Shown one piece after another: positions 1-8,061 of a stretch of 64,000 nucleotides of DNA. The position numbers and the translations under genes are program-made. Under the pieces are notes generated by a model. That model ran no database searches. It worked only from the letters and a program-made list of their open reading frames with translations, and was not told the DNA's origin. The stretch comes from SAR324 cluster bacterium (GTDB taxonomy: Bacteria; SAR324; NAC60-12), in contig JADGAV010000028.1 of assembly GCA_015231825.1 (NCBI GenBank), forward strand, positions 1 to 64,000, in the 5' to 3' direction. How positions within the stretch are numbered: position 1 is the stretch's first letter; each line of letters opens with the position of its first letter.

Positions 1-25
1 TGCCGCCGGAGGCCCTAAGCAAATA

Positions 26-55
26 CCCCGTCTGCTTGCAGCGGGGATTTTTTTT
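26..55 (+). terminator. Rho-independent terminator of a gene left of the window
   Basis: CCCCG at 26-30 pairs with CGGGG at 42-46, and CTG at 32-34 pairs with CAG at 39-41. T31 is a bulge and the loop has four bases. Eight T residues follow at 48-55. The shape is that of an intrinsic terminator for rightward transcription. Frame 1 of the first 18 bases closes with TAA, so it may end a gene lying outside the window, but those 18 bases are too few to identify it. Confidence 0.7.
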
Positions 56-115
56 GCTAATTTACAGAATTAAATTTGAATTCAGCTGCTAAAAACATCA
101 TTTTATGAATCAGAA

Positions 116-1252
116 TCAGTCTTCAACTGCCTGAACCATTGCCAAAATGTTTTCTGGTGGGACATCGTTCATGATTGTATGAACCGATGCAAGCATGTAT
201 CCCCCCCCTTCTCCAAGTATCTGCGAGACCCTTTTGACTTCTTTTCTGACCTCTTCCGGTGTTCCCGAAGGAAGTATTTTTTTGGTGTCAATCCCACCGC
301 AAAAAACTATTCTGCCCCCGTATTTTTCTTTCAGAGCCGAAAGATCTGACATTCTTCCTGCAGAGGTTTGAATCGGATTCAGAATATCAACTCCGATCTC
401 GATGAAATCTTCGATCAAGTCAAAGATATCCCCATCGGAATGAAAGAAAACTTTAGCTTTTGTTTTGGATTTTATAAAAGAGACAAATTCCGCGTGAATC
501 GGCTTGAGCATGTCGCGATACATGGCAGGAGAAATCATCAATCCCTTTTCAATTCCGAGATCATCTCCAATTTTGATGATGTCGACAAGATCCCCCAATT
601 CATCAAGAAAATGTCCCATCAGTGTTTTACAAAGTTCTAGATGTTTTTTGAGAAGCGCTTTCGCGAAATCAGGATAGATTGCCAGATTCGTTAAAAAATT
701 TTCCATGCCCTGCATGGCGAATCCTCTTTCAAAAGGAAAGAGCAGCCATGGTGTCGCCATTACCGCAAATTCCGTATTGGCCTGTATATTCGAAGCAGCT
801 TCTTTAACATGGGCCACACGAAACGGATCGTTCATATCAGGCCAGTTGGGATAGTTTTCAATTTCTTCAACTGTCGTTGCATTTTTTAGGGGGTGAACGG
901 CTGGAAACCAGTCTCCGGGAGAAATTTCTTTGGCACCACTGCCCCAGTCATCAATGTAGTCACTGTGGGTGGGCCGACTTTTGTTTCTCTGGTAGACCGC
1001 TTGCGGAAACCTGTCCCAGACTCCCCGAACATCACTGTTCAAATGAATCATCATTTCTTCATCCGGCAAAGCTGTCCCGAGTTCCGGCCAATTGTATAAG
1101 TATTGATCTTTTGAGCAGATTCCAAGGTACTTTTTTAAATTTTGGTAAGCTTTCATTTTGATTCCGGTAGCATTACTTACACCGATAATTACTGGAACAC
1201 GGTCTGCTTTTTCGAAATTCAAAACAGCATTCACTCTTTCTTTTGGTGTCAT
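116..1252 (-). CDS. Uroporphyrinogen decarboxylase (URO-D/MtaA superfamily) protein
   Basis: This is a 378-residue TIM-barrel protein of the URO-D superfamily, closer to the MtaA/CmuA-like methyltransferase side than to HemE. It opens with MTPKERVNAVLNFEKADRVP and ends with the family-typical VHTIMNDVPPENILAM. The segment FFHSDGDI sits where cobamide methyltransferases carry a zinc-binding His-x-Cys, so the usual cysteine is replaced by Asp. Heme synthesis is unlikely, and a methyl-transfer or decarboxylation role on an unknown substrate is possible. An in-frame GTG lies one codon upstream of the chosen ATG at 1252. It is the last gene of the leftward cluster, 183 bases after RidA, so it may have its own promoter. 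The substrate cannot be told from sequence. Confidence 0.85.
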   Translation of the reverse strand: MTPKERVNAVLNFEKADRVPVIIGVSNATGIKMKAYQNLKKYLGICSKDQYLYNWPELGTALPDEEMMIHLNSDVRGVWDRFPQAVYQRNKSRPTHSDYIDDWGSGAKEISPGDWFPAVHPLKNATTVEEIENYPNWPDMNDPFRVAHVKEAASNIQANTEFAVMATPWLLFPFERGFAMQGMENFLTNLAIYPDFAKALLKKHLELCKTLMGHFLDELGDLVDIIKIGDDLGIEKGLMISPAMYRDMLKPIHAEFVSFIKSKTKAKVFFHSDGDIFDLIEDFIEIGVDILNPIQTSAGRMSDLSALKEKYGGRIVFCGGIDTKKILPSGTPEEVRKEVKRVSQILGEGGGYMLASVHTIMNDVPPENILAMVQAVED

Positions 1253-1435
1253 CACGTTATTGAATGTTAAAATCAGAATTAGTGCGCAATTCGCATTTGA
1301 TTTTCAATATCTGAAGCAAAACAGCGGCAAATCAATTTTGGTTTTAATCTTCCTCTTTCAAGATAACCGCAGACAATATACATCCGCTTTTGAAACGGAC
1401 TTTTGTCAATGCCCAATCTTGAATAGTGCAGGAAG

Positions 1436-1834
1436 TCAGCTCGACCTTTTTGCAATGCAATCAATCTCGACAAGCGCATCCAGTGCAAGTCCGGTCACTC
1501 CCACACAAGTTCTGGCAGGGCGGCGATCCGTATGGAAATAACTCGCATAGATGCGGTTCATGACTTCGTAATGTTCCTTGAATTCCTTCAAATAGACTCG
1601 CATGGAAATAACATGACTCAGATCGAGGTCCACCGCGTTCAGGACCAGTGAAAGGTTGTCCATCACCCGGCGAGTTTGCATTTCTATGCCTTCCGGCAGC
1701 GGAACCGAGTCGTCGTTGGGGTCGGTTGGCATCTGACCTGTGACAAACAACCAGCCGTCCACCTCAACAGCGTGGCTGAACGGTGCAACTGGGGTAGGGG
1801 CACCATCAATCATGTGAAATAGTGGAATACTCAT
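1436..1834 (-). CDS. ridA: RidA/YjgF/YER057c family enamine/imine deaminase
   Basis: The 132-residue protein belongs to the RidA family, which hydrolyses reactive 2-aminoacrylate-type enamines and imines released by PLP enzymes. The open frame extends 27 codons further upstream. However, ATG at 1834 is preceded by a clean GGAGG six bases away, and the family homology starts here (MSIPLFHMIDG). The residues matching the RidA active-site Arg and Glu are present, at about R108 in PARTCVGV and E123 in LVEID, so a working deaminase is likely. It lies 52 bases after the alpha/beta hydrolase and probably shares its transcript. Several PLP enzymes in the window (25.2, 38.3 and 61.6 kb) could generate such intermediates. 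Confidence 0.9.
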   Translation of the reverse strand: MSIPLFHMIDGAPTPVAPFSHAVEVDGWLFVTGQMPTDPNDDSVPLPEGIEMQTRRVMDNLSLVLNAVDLDLSHVISMRVYLKEFKEHYEVMNRIYASYFHTDRRPARTCVGVTGLALDALVEIDCIAKRSS

Positions 1835-1886
1835 CTCGATCCTCCATCGAAAAGTTATAGAAAAATGGTCTTTGCAGACAAAAAAA

Positions 1887-2822
1887 TCATTGAATTTCGA
1901 GACAAAACTGAGCAATCTGTTCAGCTGTTTCCTGTGGAAATTCCATTGGAACGAAATGGGAGGCGTTTCGGTTTTTGATCACCGTAGTCGCAGGGAGACG
2001 CTTTTTAAATGCAGCCACATCACACAACTGAAAAATACGACTTTCTCCTCCATGTATCAAAAGAATAGGGCATTCCACTTGATCAATTATGTCCCAGGAA
2101 TGGGCATTGGTAACGGAAAATGTTTTACTTTCCCAGGCAGGAGAACAGGTCAAGCTCAAGCATCCGTCTGATTTAGTCTCAGTTCCCCCGGCGAGATAGT
2201 TTTCAATCCAGATTTTTTCCCACTTCGAGAAAATCCGCCGACCTTCATAATAAAGTGCCGCTTCCTGCATTGAATGAAAATATGCTTTGCGCCTCATTGC
2301 CTTTTGGGCAATTGGGATTTTGTGACTCATTCTCAAGATCTGCAGAATCTGAATGATAAAAGAGAACAATCCTCTTGGAATAACAGGTTCGATCAATACC
2401 AGACCTTTAACCAGTTGAGGATGAGATGCGGCAACAAACAGGCTGATTGCTGCCCCCAGGGAATGCCCGGAAAGAAAAGCGGGATGCGGAATTGTTTCTA
2501 GAAAATTTACCAAATCCTGATAATAGGGATCCCAGGAGGTGAATTGGCTGGGGTCTGCCTTTGCATTTGTATATCCGTGGCCTCGTGCATCCATGGCATA
2601 AACAGAAAATTCCAAACTGAGCAATTTAAGGAACTCATCGTAGGTGAATGCATTGAAACCGTTTGCATGGGCAAAATGCAGAACTGGTTTATCCGGGGAG
2701 ACAGGATATTGCAGGAATGAAAACCCTTCGCCCTCCTGATTGAAAACCTCTTTTCGTTCTGACTCTATTTCCATTTCTTTGATACCGTGTTGAAAGGGGA
2801 GTTTATAAAATAATTCTTTCAA
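1887..2822 (-). CDS. Alpha/beta-fold hydrolase
   Basis: The protein has 311 residues with a complete alpha/beta hydrolase pattern. HANG near residue 52 forms the oxyanion region, GHSLG carries the nucleophile at about S121, and a C-terminal NASHF carries the catalytic His at about H289. The frame opens at TTG 2822, only nine bases after the stop of the thioesterase gene, which suits translational coupling. An internal ATG at 2774 is an alternative that removes 16 poorly conserved residues. With two thioesterases and a CoA-transferase directly upstream, it may act on an acyl ester or thioester of the same pathway. The substrate is unknown. There is no signal peptide, so it should be cytoplasmic. 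Confidence 0.88.
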   Translation of the reverse strand: MKELFYKLPFQHGIKEMEIESERKEVFNQEGEGFSFLQYPVSPDKPVLHFAHANGFNAFTYDEFLKLLSLEFSVYAMDARGHGYTNAKADPSQFTSWDPYYQDLVNFLETIPHPAFLSGHSLGAAISLFVAASHPQLVKGLVLIEPVIPRGLFSFIIQILQILRMSHKIPIAQKAMRRKAYFHSMQEAALYYEGRRIFSKWEKIWIENYLAGGTETKSDGCLSLTCSPAWESKTFSVTNAHSWDIIDQVECPILLIHGGESRIFQLCDVAAFKKRLPATTVIKNRNASHFVPMEFPQETAEQIAQFCLEIQ

Positions 2823-2831
2823 TCCGGACTT

Positions 2832-3269
2832 TCAAGTACGAAATATTTTAAAATGCGATCTTGCAATCGCAATAGGATTATTTTGTTCATCCTGCCAGGC
2901 TTCTATTTGAACATTGGCGATCCTTTTTCCCAATTTAATGACTTTGCAGATCGCAAAAGTGTTTTTTGGCCGACCGGAAAGGATATAGTCTATGGTGAAG
3001 TCAATATTTTTTGGCAATGCAAGCGAATCCATTGTCCACATCAGATGCATGATCGCGGCATTTTCCATAAATCCTCCCAATGCCCCTCCATGGAGGGCTG
3101 GCAAAAGAGGATTTCCGATATTTTTTTCTGCAAACGGCAAGGTAAAGACCAATCCTTCTGACGTTTCATTGAACGTGATTCCCAGAAAATGAGCATAAGG
3201 AACCATCTCTATAGCTTTTTTATAGTCTTTTTGCTCTCGCACTTCTTTGAAAAAATCAGCTTTGCTCAT
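2832..3269 (-). CDS. PaaI-like hotdog-fold thioesterase
   Basis: The protein has 145 residues with the hotdog signature LPALHGGALGGFMENAA: HGG at residues 60-62 and an acidic residue at E69. This matches PaaI/YigI-type acyl-CoA thioesterases. Its ATG overlaps the stop of the next gene upstream in an ATGA arrangement, so the two are translationally coupled. It is one of two adjacent hotdog genes whose proteins look only distantly related, which suggests a heteromeric enzyme or two substrates. The operon context (CoA-transferase, then hydrolase) supports CoA-thioester chemistry. The actual acyl group is not evident. Confidence 0.87.
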   Translation of the reverse strand: MSKADFFKEVREQKDYKKAIEMVPYAHFLGITFNETSEGLVFTLPFAEKNIGNPLLPALHGGALGGFMENAAIMHLMWTMDSLALPKNIDFTIDYILSGRPKNTFAICKVIKLGKRIANVQIEAWQDEQNNPIAIARSHFKIFRT

Positions 3270-3763
3270 GGTCCTCCGGTTTCACTCTGAAGAAAGCTGT
3301 GAAATTTTCCAGAACGGAAAAATGAAGCGACACATCCTGCAATCGGATCGTCCTCGTTGTTATGATAGATCGACCCACGGACAAATGCGATCGTCCTAGT
3401 CAGTTTATAACATTCTGCAAATGCAAATAGATCCTGATTGGGCGAAGAGGGTTTGAAACAATCGATGCGGAGATCCAATGTTGCAAAGCTTTCATATTCC
3501 GGCAATGCACAAAAAACTGACAATCCGGCAATGCTGTCGATCAAAGAAATGAGCACTCCCGTATGCACGGCTCCTGTCACAATATTACCCACCAGTTTTT
3601 TCTGGTAGGGTAATTTTCCGACAGCCACATTTCTGCGGAGTTCAATAAATTCCAAACCCAGTGCCATGGAATGGGGAATAGAGGTATAACTTCGATGGAT
3701 GATCTGCTTTTTGATTTCAGGATCATCTATCATGTAGACACGATCAGTTTCTTTCTCCATCAT
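3266..3763 (-). CDS. Hotdog-fold thioesterase superfamily protein
   Basis: The protein has 165 residues. The core VHTGVLISLIDSIAG (about residues 66-80) is the hotdog helix and active-site region with an acidic residue near D76. Two ATG codons stand at the start. The 5' end lies inside the last 20 bases of the CaiB-type gene and the 3' end overlaps the next thioesterase by four bases, so the set is a compact operon. The PaaI/YbgC-like fold predicts a cytoplasmic acyl-CoA thioesterase. It differs from its neighbour in N-terminal length and motif context, so a very recent duplication is unlikely. Confidence 0.83.
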   Translation of the reverse strand: MMEKETDRVYMIDDPEIKKQIIHRSYTSIPHSMALGLEFIELRRNVAVGKLPYQKKLVGNIVTGAVHTGVLISLIDSIAGLSVFCALPEYESFATLDLRIDCFKPSSPNQDLFAFAECYKLTRTIAFVRGSIYHNNEDDPIAGCVASFFRSGKFHSFLQSETGGP

Positions 3764-4889
3764 CTATTTTTTCATGCATGTTTTTCTTCAAAGAAGGGGC
3801 CGTATTTCTAAGAGGGGGACGTATGCCGTCAAAAGACAAAGGAAGGCCAAACAGTTTCACTTTGGGATCTTCGGTAGACTGTGCCATCCCCAGCGCTTCT
3901 GTTTGAGGGTGTTCAAGGACCTCTTTGATCGACTGAATCGGTGCATTGGGAATTCCCGCCTCGTCCAGTTTTGCTTGCCATTCTTCACGTGGAGCCCTGA
4001 CAACCACTGCTTCGATCATCTTATTCAGTTCCTCATGATGCCGGTCCCTTTGCGGGCTGTTCAAAAATCGATCATCTTCCGCCCATTCCGGATGGCCGAG
4101 AGTCTGCGATAGTTTCGCAAAAAGTCTATCATTGGGTGCGGCAATGATCAAAAATCCATTGGAACAAGAATAGGCTTGATAGGGAACAACGCCTCGAATT
4201 CCAGTTCCTCTTCCTTGAGGAACTTCACCGGTAACCTGATAGTCCAATCCGTAAAATGTCATCCATGCCATTGCTGTCTCAAAGAGCGAAGTGTCGACTA
4301 CGCCTCCCCGACCCGTCGAATTCCTGCGATTCAAGGCGGCAAGAATTCCCATCGCACACCACATACCAGTACCCATGTCGATCACAGAAACCCCACAGCG
4401 TGCCGGTGCCTGCCCTTTTTGTCCCGTGACACTGATGATTCCTCCAAATGCCTGAACAAGAGCATCGTATCCCGGCCGGTCTTTCATTGGCCCCTCAGCC
4501 CCGAAAGCTGTCAAGTTACAATAAATCAATTCAGGCTTTTTCGGGAGAAAGTTTTCGGCCGAGAGCCCTAGACGTTTTGCGGCACCAGGACGTAAATTCT
4601 GCAGAAGAACATCTCCTTCATCAAAAATTCTCTGGCGCAGGGCCTGGACTTCCCGTGGGTCTTTCAAATCAACTTCAATCGACTGTTTGTTTCGATTGAC
4701 CGAATGAAAAATTGTACCAATTCCCTGCCAGAACGGAGGTCCCCAGGAACGGGCATCATCACCTCCCTGACGTTCCACTTTAATCACATTTGCGCCAAGT
4801 TCTGCTAAAATCCAGGTACCGTAAGGCCCTGCCACGTTGCTCCCCAACTCGAATACAGATATACCTGCCAGAGGCAGCTCTCCAGACAT
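3744..4889 (-). CDS. CaiB/BaiF family (family III) CoA-transferase
   Basis: The 381-residue protein begins at ATG 4889 with AAAGGA six bases upstream. A longer frame to 4943 adds 18 unconserved residues. Family III CoA-transferases move CoA between carboxylic acids through an aspartyl-CoA thioester. The catalytic Asp of Frc/CaiB (D169) matches the Asp in VSVIDMGTGMW, residue 171 here. Other family blocks are visible: the N-terminal PLAGISVFELGSNVAGPYGTWILAELGA region and RPGYDAL. It heads the leftward cluster with two thioesterases and a hydrolase, so the operon probably activates an organic acid to its CoA ester and later releases it. The acid is unknown (succinate, oxalate, carnitine-like and bile-acid relatives all exist). 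Confidence 0.93.
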   Translation of the reverse strand: MSGELPLAGISVFELGSNVAGPYGTWILAELGANVIKVERQGGDDARSWGPPFWQGIGTIFHSVNRNKQSIEVDLKDPREVQALRQRIFDEGDVLLQNLRPGAAKRLGLSAENFLPKKPELIYCNLTAFGAEGPMKDRPGYDALVQAFGGIISVTGQKGQAPARCGVSVIDMGTGMWCAMGILAALNRRNSTGRGGVVDTSLFETAMAWMTFYGLDYQVTGEVPQGRGTGIRGVVPYQAYSCSNGFLIIAAPNDRLFAKLSQTLGHPEWAEDDRFLNSPQRDRHHEELNKMIEAVVVRAPREEWQAKLDEAGIPNAPIQSIKEVLEHPQTEALGMAQSTEDPKVKLFGLPLSFDGIRPPLRNTAPSLKKNMHEKIDDGERN

Positions 4890-5445
4890 GATTTTCCTTT
4901 CGTTTATCTTCTCAAGAAACTTATTGAACGCACTTCTCATCAAAACTACATCAGGGACCTAAGGCTGTCAACTCTTCCTTCACCTGGAAGCCCGAAGAAG
5001 AAAGAGGATGAAAAAAGATAGAAAAATCGGATAAAACAAAGCCGTATTGAAGCTTGGACATGCAGGGTGAATCGGAGGAAAAATTCATGATCATATTCAA
5101 ATTGCCAATCAGAGTTTTAAATACTTGATGGGATTGAAGCTAAAATCAGGAATGTGATTTGGGGAGAGATGGACTTGGCTGATGCTGCCCCGATCCTGGT
5201 GCTTTCTTGATTTGTTGTTTTGCAAAGACATTGTTAGAAATTTTTTCACGAGTGGTCCTCATTTCCAATTTTGAGGCTGATCGATATTGAATTGGCGGTT
5301 AAAAAACGGTTGCGAATCCTTGGGGATTGATTAAGATGGTTGAAGGTATGGAAGGAGAAATCTGCAGTTTAGTGGAATTTCACTATTCAAATTGCAGAAA
5401 TACGCATCTTTAATTTTGGAAAAGAAATCGATTCCTCATGATACA
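4890..5445. other. Divergent intergenic region with a 13-codon SD-led micro-ORF
   Basis: This region separates the leftward CoA operon from the rightward LIM-like gene and must hold both promoters. I could not place -35/-10 boxes with confidence. One local feature is CGGAGG at 5074-5079 followed by ATG at 5087, opening a 13-residue frame (MIIFKLPIRVLNT) that stops at 5126-5128. It could be a leader peptide or chance. Nothing else protein-like is visible. Confidence 0.35.
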
Positions 5446-6390
5446 ATGAAAGTTATGGTCCGCGATCTATGTTTTCTTTGTGAAGAGCCTCTGCCTGAAG
5501 GACAGTCGTTTTATGAAGATCATGAGGTGAAGGTTTGTCTTCCATGTTTTAGAGACACGCCACGGTGTAAAAAATGCAAATTCCCTTCTCACCAATTGGA
5601 AGTCTATCCTGGATTGGGTGAGGTCTGCGAATTTTGTCGTACTCAGTTTGAAAAAACAGGGATGACCTGTTATCTCTGCCACAAGAACATTCCTTCCTGG
5701 ATGTCGTTTTATTCTGACTATGAAAAAAATGTCTGCCAGGAGTGTTTTTCAGAAGCAGACCGCTGTTTCCTCTGCCGGTTTCCGCAATCGTCGGAACATG
5801 TTCCAAACCTGGGTCATGTTTGTGAATTTTGTCAAAATACCATTCTCCGGGAAGGAGATGATCTTGGGCCGATTCTCGATCCCCTAAAATCTTTTTTAAA
5901 ACAATACCACCATCAAGCTTCGGATGAATTTCGCTTTCAATGGACAGACTGGAATTTGATCCTGGGGATGCAAATTGAAAATCTTCCCAAAGTGAAGATT
6001 AAATTTTTTGATGAATTTCTTCATTTCGCCTATCCTGTCTATTTTTTAAAAGGAACATTCTACCTCACTCGATGCATTCCGCGCCAGCATTTCATGGCTC
6101 ATTTTGCAGGGCAGCTGGCTGCTGCTGATATTTGTCGTGTTTACAAGCAAGCCCATCTGCTCAGCAACTCTCCATTCGCACAACTGGCTCGCGGCTGGTG
6201 CCATTGGGTAGCCTATTCGACTGCCCGGATTTTAAAATATAAACCAATACAGAAACAGTTGAGTCGATGGCCGGAACAATTTCAGGATGATTTTCAGAAA
6301 TTTCAGGCAATGGATGAATACAAGAAACCCAAAGAAATCATAGCTTTTGCGCAAGGAACCTTGAGGGAATACGCGATGAAATATCTTTAG
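5446..6390 (+). CDS. Tandem LIM-like zinc-finger protein with a degenerate DA1-like peptidase domain
   Basis: The protein has about 314 residues. The N-terminal part holds two similar Cys-rich units, each with four CxxC pairs (CFLC, CLPC, CKKC, CEFC; then CYLC, CQEC, CFLC, CEFC), resembling LIM-type double zinc ribbons. The C-terminal 170 residues look like the DA1-like peptidase region. There is an AH-containing helix (HFMAHFAGQ) where DA1 proteins have AHEMMH, then LARGWCHWVAY in the place of the conserved EEGxCQ helix. The HExxH metal site is therefore missing. The start is uncertain: the frame also opens at TTG 5392 and neither start has a strong SD. It is followed after nine bases by an SDR gene. 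A non-catalytic adaptor is possible. The DA1 assignment is inference from motif layout. Confidence 0.72.
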   Translation: MKVMVRDLCFLCEEPLPEGQSFYEDHEVKVCLPCFRDTPRCKKCKFPSHQLEVYPGLGEVCEFCRTQFEKTGMTCYLCHKNIPSWMSFYSDYEKNVCQECFSEADRCFLCRFPQSSEHVPNLGHVCEFCQNTILREGDDLGPILDPLKSFLKQYHHQASDEFRFQWTDWNLILGMQIENLPKVKIKFFDEFLHFAYPVYFLKGTFYLTRCIPRQHFMAHFAGQLAAADICRVYKQAHLLSNSPFAQLARGWCHWVAYSTARILKYKPIQKQLSRWPEQFQDDFQKFQAMDEYKKPKEIIAFAQGTLREYAMKYL

Positions 6391-6399
6391 GAAAGCAAT

Positions 6400-7236
6400 A
6401 TGAAAAACAAGATTTGTCTGATCACCGGAGCCACTGCAGGAATTGGAAAAGAAACCGCAATGGAATTGGCCTCCAGGGAAGCCACTTTGGTTTTAGCGTG
6501 CCGGAATTTAGCCAAAGGCGCAGCAGTATGCGAAGAAATCAAATCAACGACAGGCAATGAGCGGGTTGAAGCATTGCCCTGTGATCTGTCCGCTTTTAGT
6601 TCTATCCGAAATTTTGCGGAGGAATTTACAAAAAAATACGAGCAACTCCATGTTTTGATCAACAATGCCGGATTGTTCTGTTCTCAAAGAGATACAACAG
6701 ATGATGGTTTTGAGATGACTTTTGGTGCCAATCATCTCGGCCCGTTTTTGCTGACACATCTTTTGCAGGATCATATCAGGAAAAGCACCCCTGCCCGGAT
6801 TATCAATGTGTCCTCCAGAGCTCATTTTCGAGGAAAAATTAATTTTGAAGATCTGCAAAGTGAGCAGGGATACAACGGAATTTCAGCTTATTCCAACTCA
6901 AAACTGGCCAATGTCCTGTTTACCTACGAACTCGCCAGACGTTTTCCTTCTGAAGACGTTACGGTCAACTGCCTTCATCCTGGAGTTGTTGCCACAGACC
7001 TTTGGCCTACTGGCACCTGGTATCTTGCCCTCCTTATTCCTGTCATCAAGCGATTCATGATTTCTGCCAAAGAAGGAGCAGAGACCACTATTTTTCTTGC
7101 CACTGCACCGGAACTTCAATCAGTCACCGGAAAGTACTTTGACAAATGTTCAGAAAAAAATTCTTCCTCAATCTCGCGAAACCCGGAAATTCAAAGGAAA
7201 TTATGGGAACTGAGTGAGGAAATGTGCCAAATTTGA
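6400..7236 (+). CDS. Short-chain dehydrogenase/reductase (retinol dehydrogenase-like)
   Basis: This 278-residue classical SDR has the cofactor motif TGATAGIG at residues 9-16, NNAG at 88-91, Ser139, and the YSNSK catalytic pair Y164/K168. ACRN after the second strand suggests NADP(H) preference. The overall pattern (FGANHLGPFLLTHLL, LHPGVVATDL) is that of the retinol-dehydrogenase/WW-oxidoreductase-like group, which reduces or oxidises lipophilic alcohols and ketones. The start lies nine bases after the LIM-like gene with a GGA-type SD (AGGAAAGCAATATG), so the two are co-transcribed. The substrate is unknown. Confidence 0.92.
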   Translation: MKNKICLITGATAGIGKETAMELASREATLVLACRNLAKGAAVCEEIKSTTGNERVEALPCDLSAFSSIRNFAEEFTKKYEQLHVLINNAGLFCSQRDTTDDGFEMTFGANHLGPFLLTHLLQDHIRKSTPARIINVSSRAHFRGKINFEDLQSEQGYNGISAYSNSKLANVLFTYELARRFPSEDVTVNCLHPGVVATDLWPTGTWYLALLIPVIKRFMISAKEGAETTIFLATAPELQSVTGKYFDKCSEKNSSSISRNPEIQRKLWELSEEMCQI

Positions 7237-7269
7237 AAGAGCAAATTCCCTGATGTCAATATTTGGGGT

Positions 7270-7992
7270 CTATTCGAGTTTTGGCTCTCCCATGATTTCA
7301 ACCAGGGAAGGCGAGAAAAAATTCCCCAACTCTGTATTGATGGTGATCCCTGTCAGCAGAGCAATTTGGCCTTGAAAACGAGGACTTAAATTGTTGACCA
7401 CTGTGAGGACATCTTCATTGATCTTCTGCATCAGAAAATTTGTCGCATCCAGCAGTTTAGGAGTTTTTCCTGAATCTGAACATTTTTTCAAATAAGGAAA
7501 CATGATCATTTCTATTATTTGCTGCTGCCGATCTAACGGGTCGGGTGCTTTTTCACAATTTTCATCGAAATCTGATTCTAAGGCAGCTGCGAGGGATCCG
7601 CATGCATTGCTGAGTTCATCTTGATTTGTGCGAGAAACTTTTCCCCATTCCCCCCGGTGGTAGCCAATATGAGGCCCTGTTACAAACAGAAGGTTTTTTC
7701 GGCCGAAAACTTCAGGAACGTGATGAGATACGGCTTCAAAGCCTGTTCTTCCCCCGTGGGGGTATCCGGCCAATCCCCCGAACTTAAACCGTGAGCCCCA
7801 ATATTGTTCCATTAGCAGATATTCAGGGCCGTTGATCTCATCGGAACATCCCCCTTCTGCAAAATGTGTGTTTTCCGGGACGAATCGATACTTTTCTTCC
7901 AAAAAAATACTCTGTTTCATGAAAAATACTCGGCTATTTTCCACATTGGGAAATGATCCCATGATTTCTTTTTTTAGCTTGTCCAATTCCAT
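7270..7992 (-). CDS. LCIB-type (theta-like) carbonic anhydrase homologue
   Basis: This 240-residue protein shows the hallmarks of the limiting-CO2-inducible protein B/C family, a beta-carbonic-anhydrase-like fold known from algae and some bacteria. Hallmarks are GGCSDEIN, RFKFGGLAGYPHGGRTGF, AVSHHVPE, FVTGPHIGYH and NACGSL. The expected zinc ligands Cys, His and Cys fall at C50, H109 and C132 (numbering from a TTG one codon upstream), and the SDE following the first Cys is kept. Interconversion of CO2 and bicarbonate is therefore plausible, though some LCIB members are inactive. It has no signal peptide. It stands convergent to the SDR and leftward after a glyoxalase-fold gene, with no link to carbon fixation genes in the window. 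Confidence 0.82.
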   Translation of the reverse strand: MELDKLKKEIMGSFPNVENSRVFFMKQSIFLEEKYRFVPENTHFAEGGCSDEINGPEYLLMEQYWGSRFKFGGLAGYPHGGRTGFEAVSHHVPEVFGRKNLLFVTGPHIGYHRGEWGKVSRTNQDELSNACGSLAAALESDFDENCEKAPDPLDRQQQIIEMIMFPYLKKCSDSGKTPKLLDATNFLMQKINEDVLTVVNNLSPRFQGQIALLTGITINTELGNFFSPSLVEIMGEPKLE

Positions 7993-8061
7993 CAAAATTC
8001 TTTGGATAATTTTTGTTTTAAAAACGTTCAGTCCCGTGGTGATATTATCATTCAGATTCCA

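Noticed and set aside
1158..1541. 127-codon plus-strand frame between the URO-D and RidA genes
   Set aside because: It overlaps the 5' end of one real gene and the 3' end of another in antisense, has no ribosome-binding site and shows no protein-like pattern.
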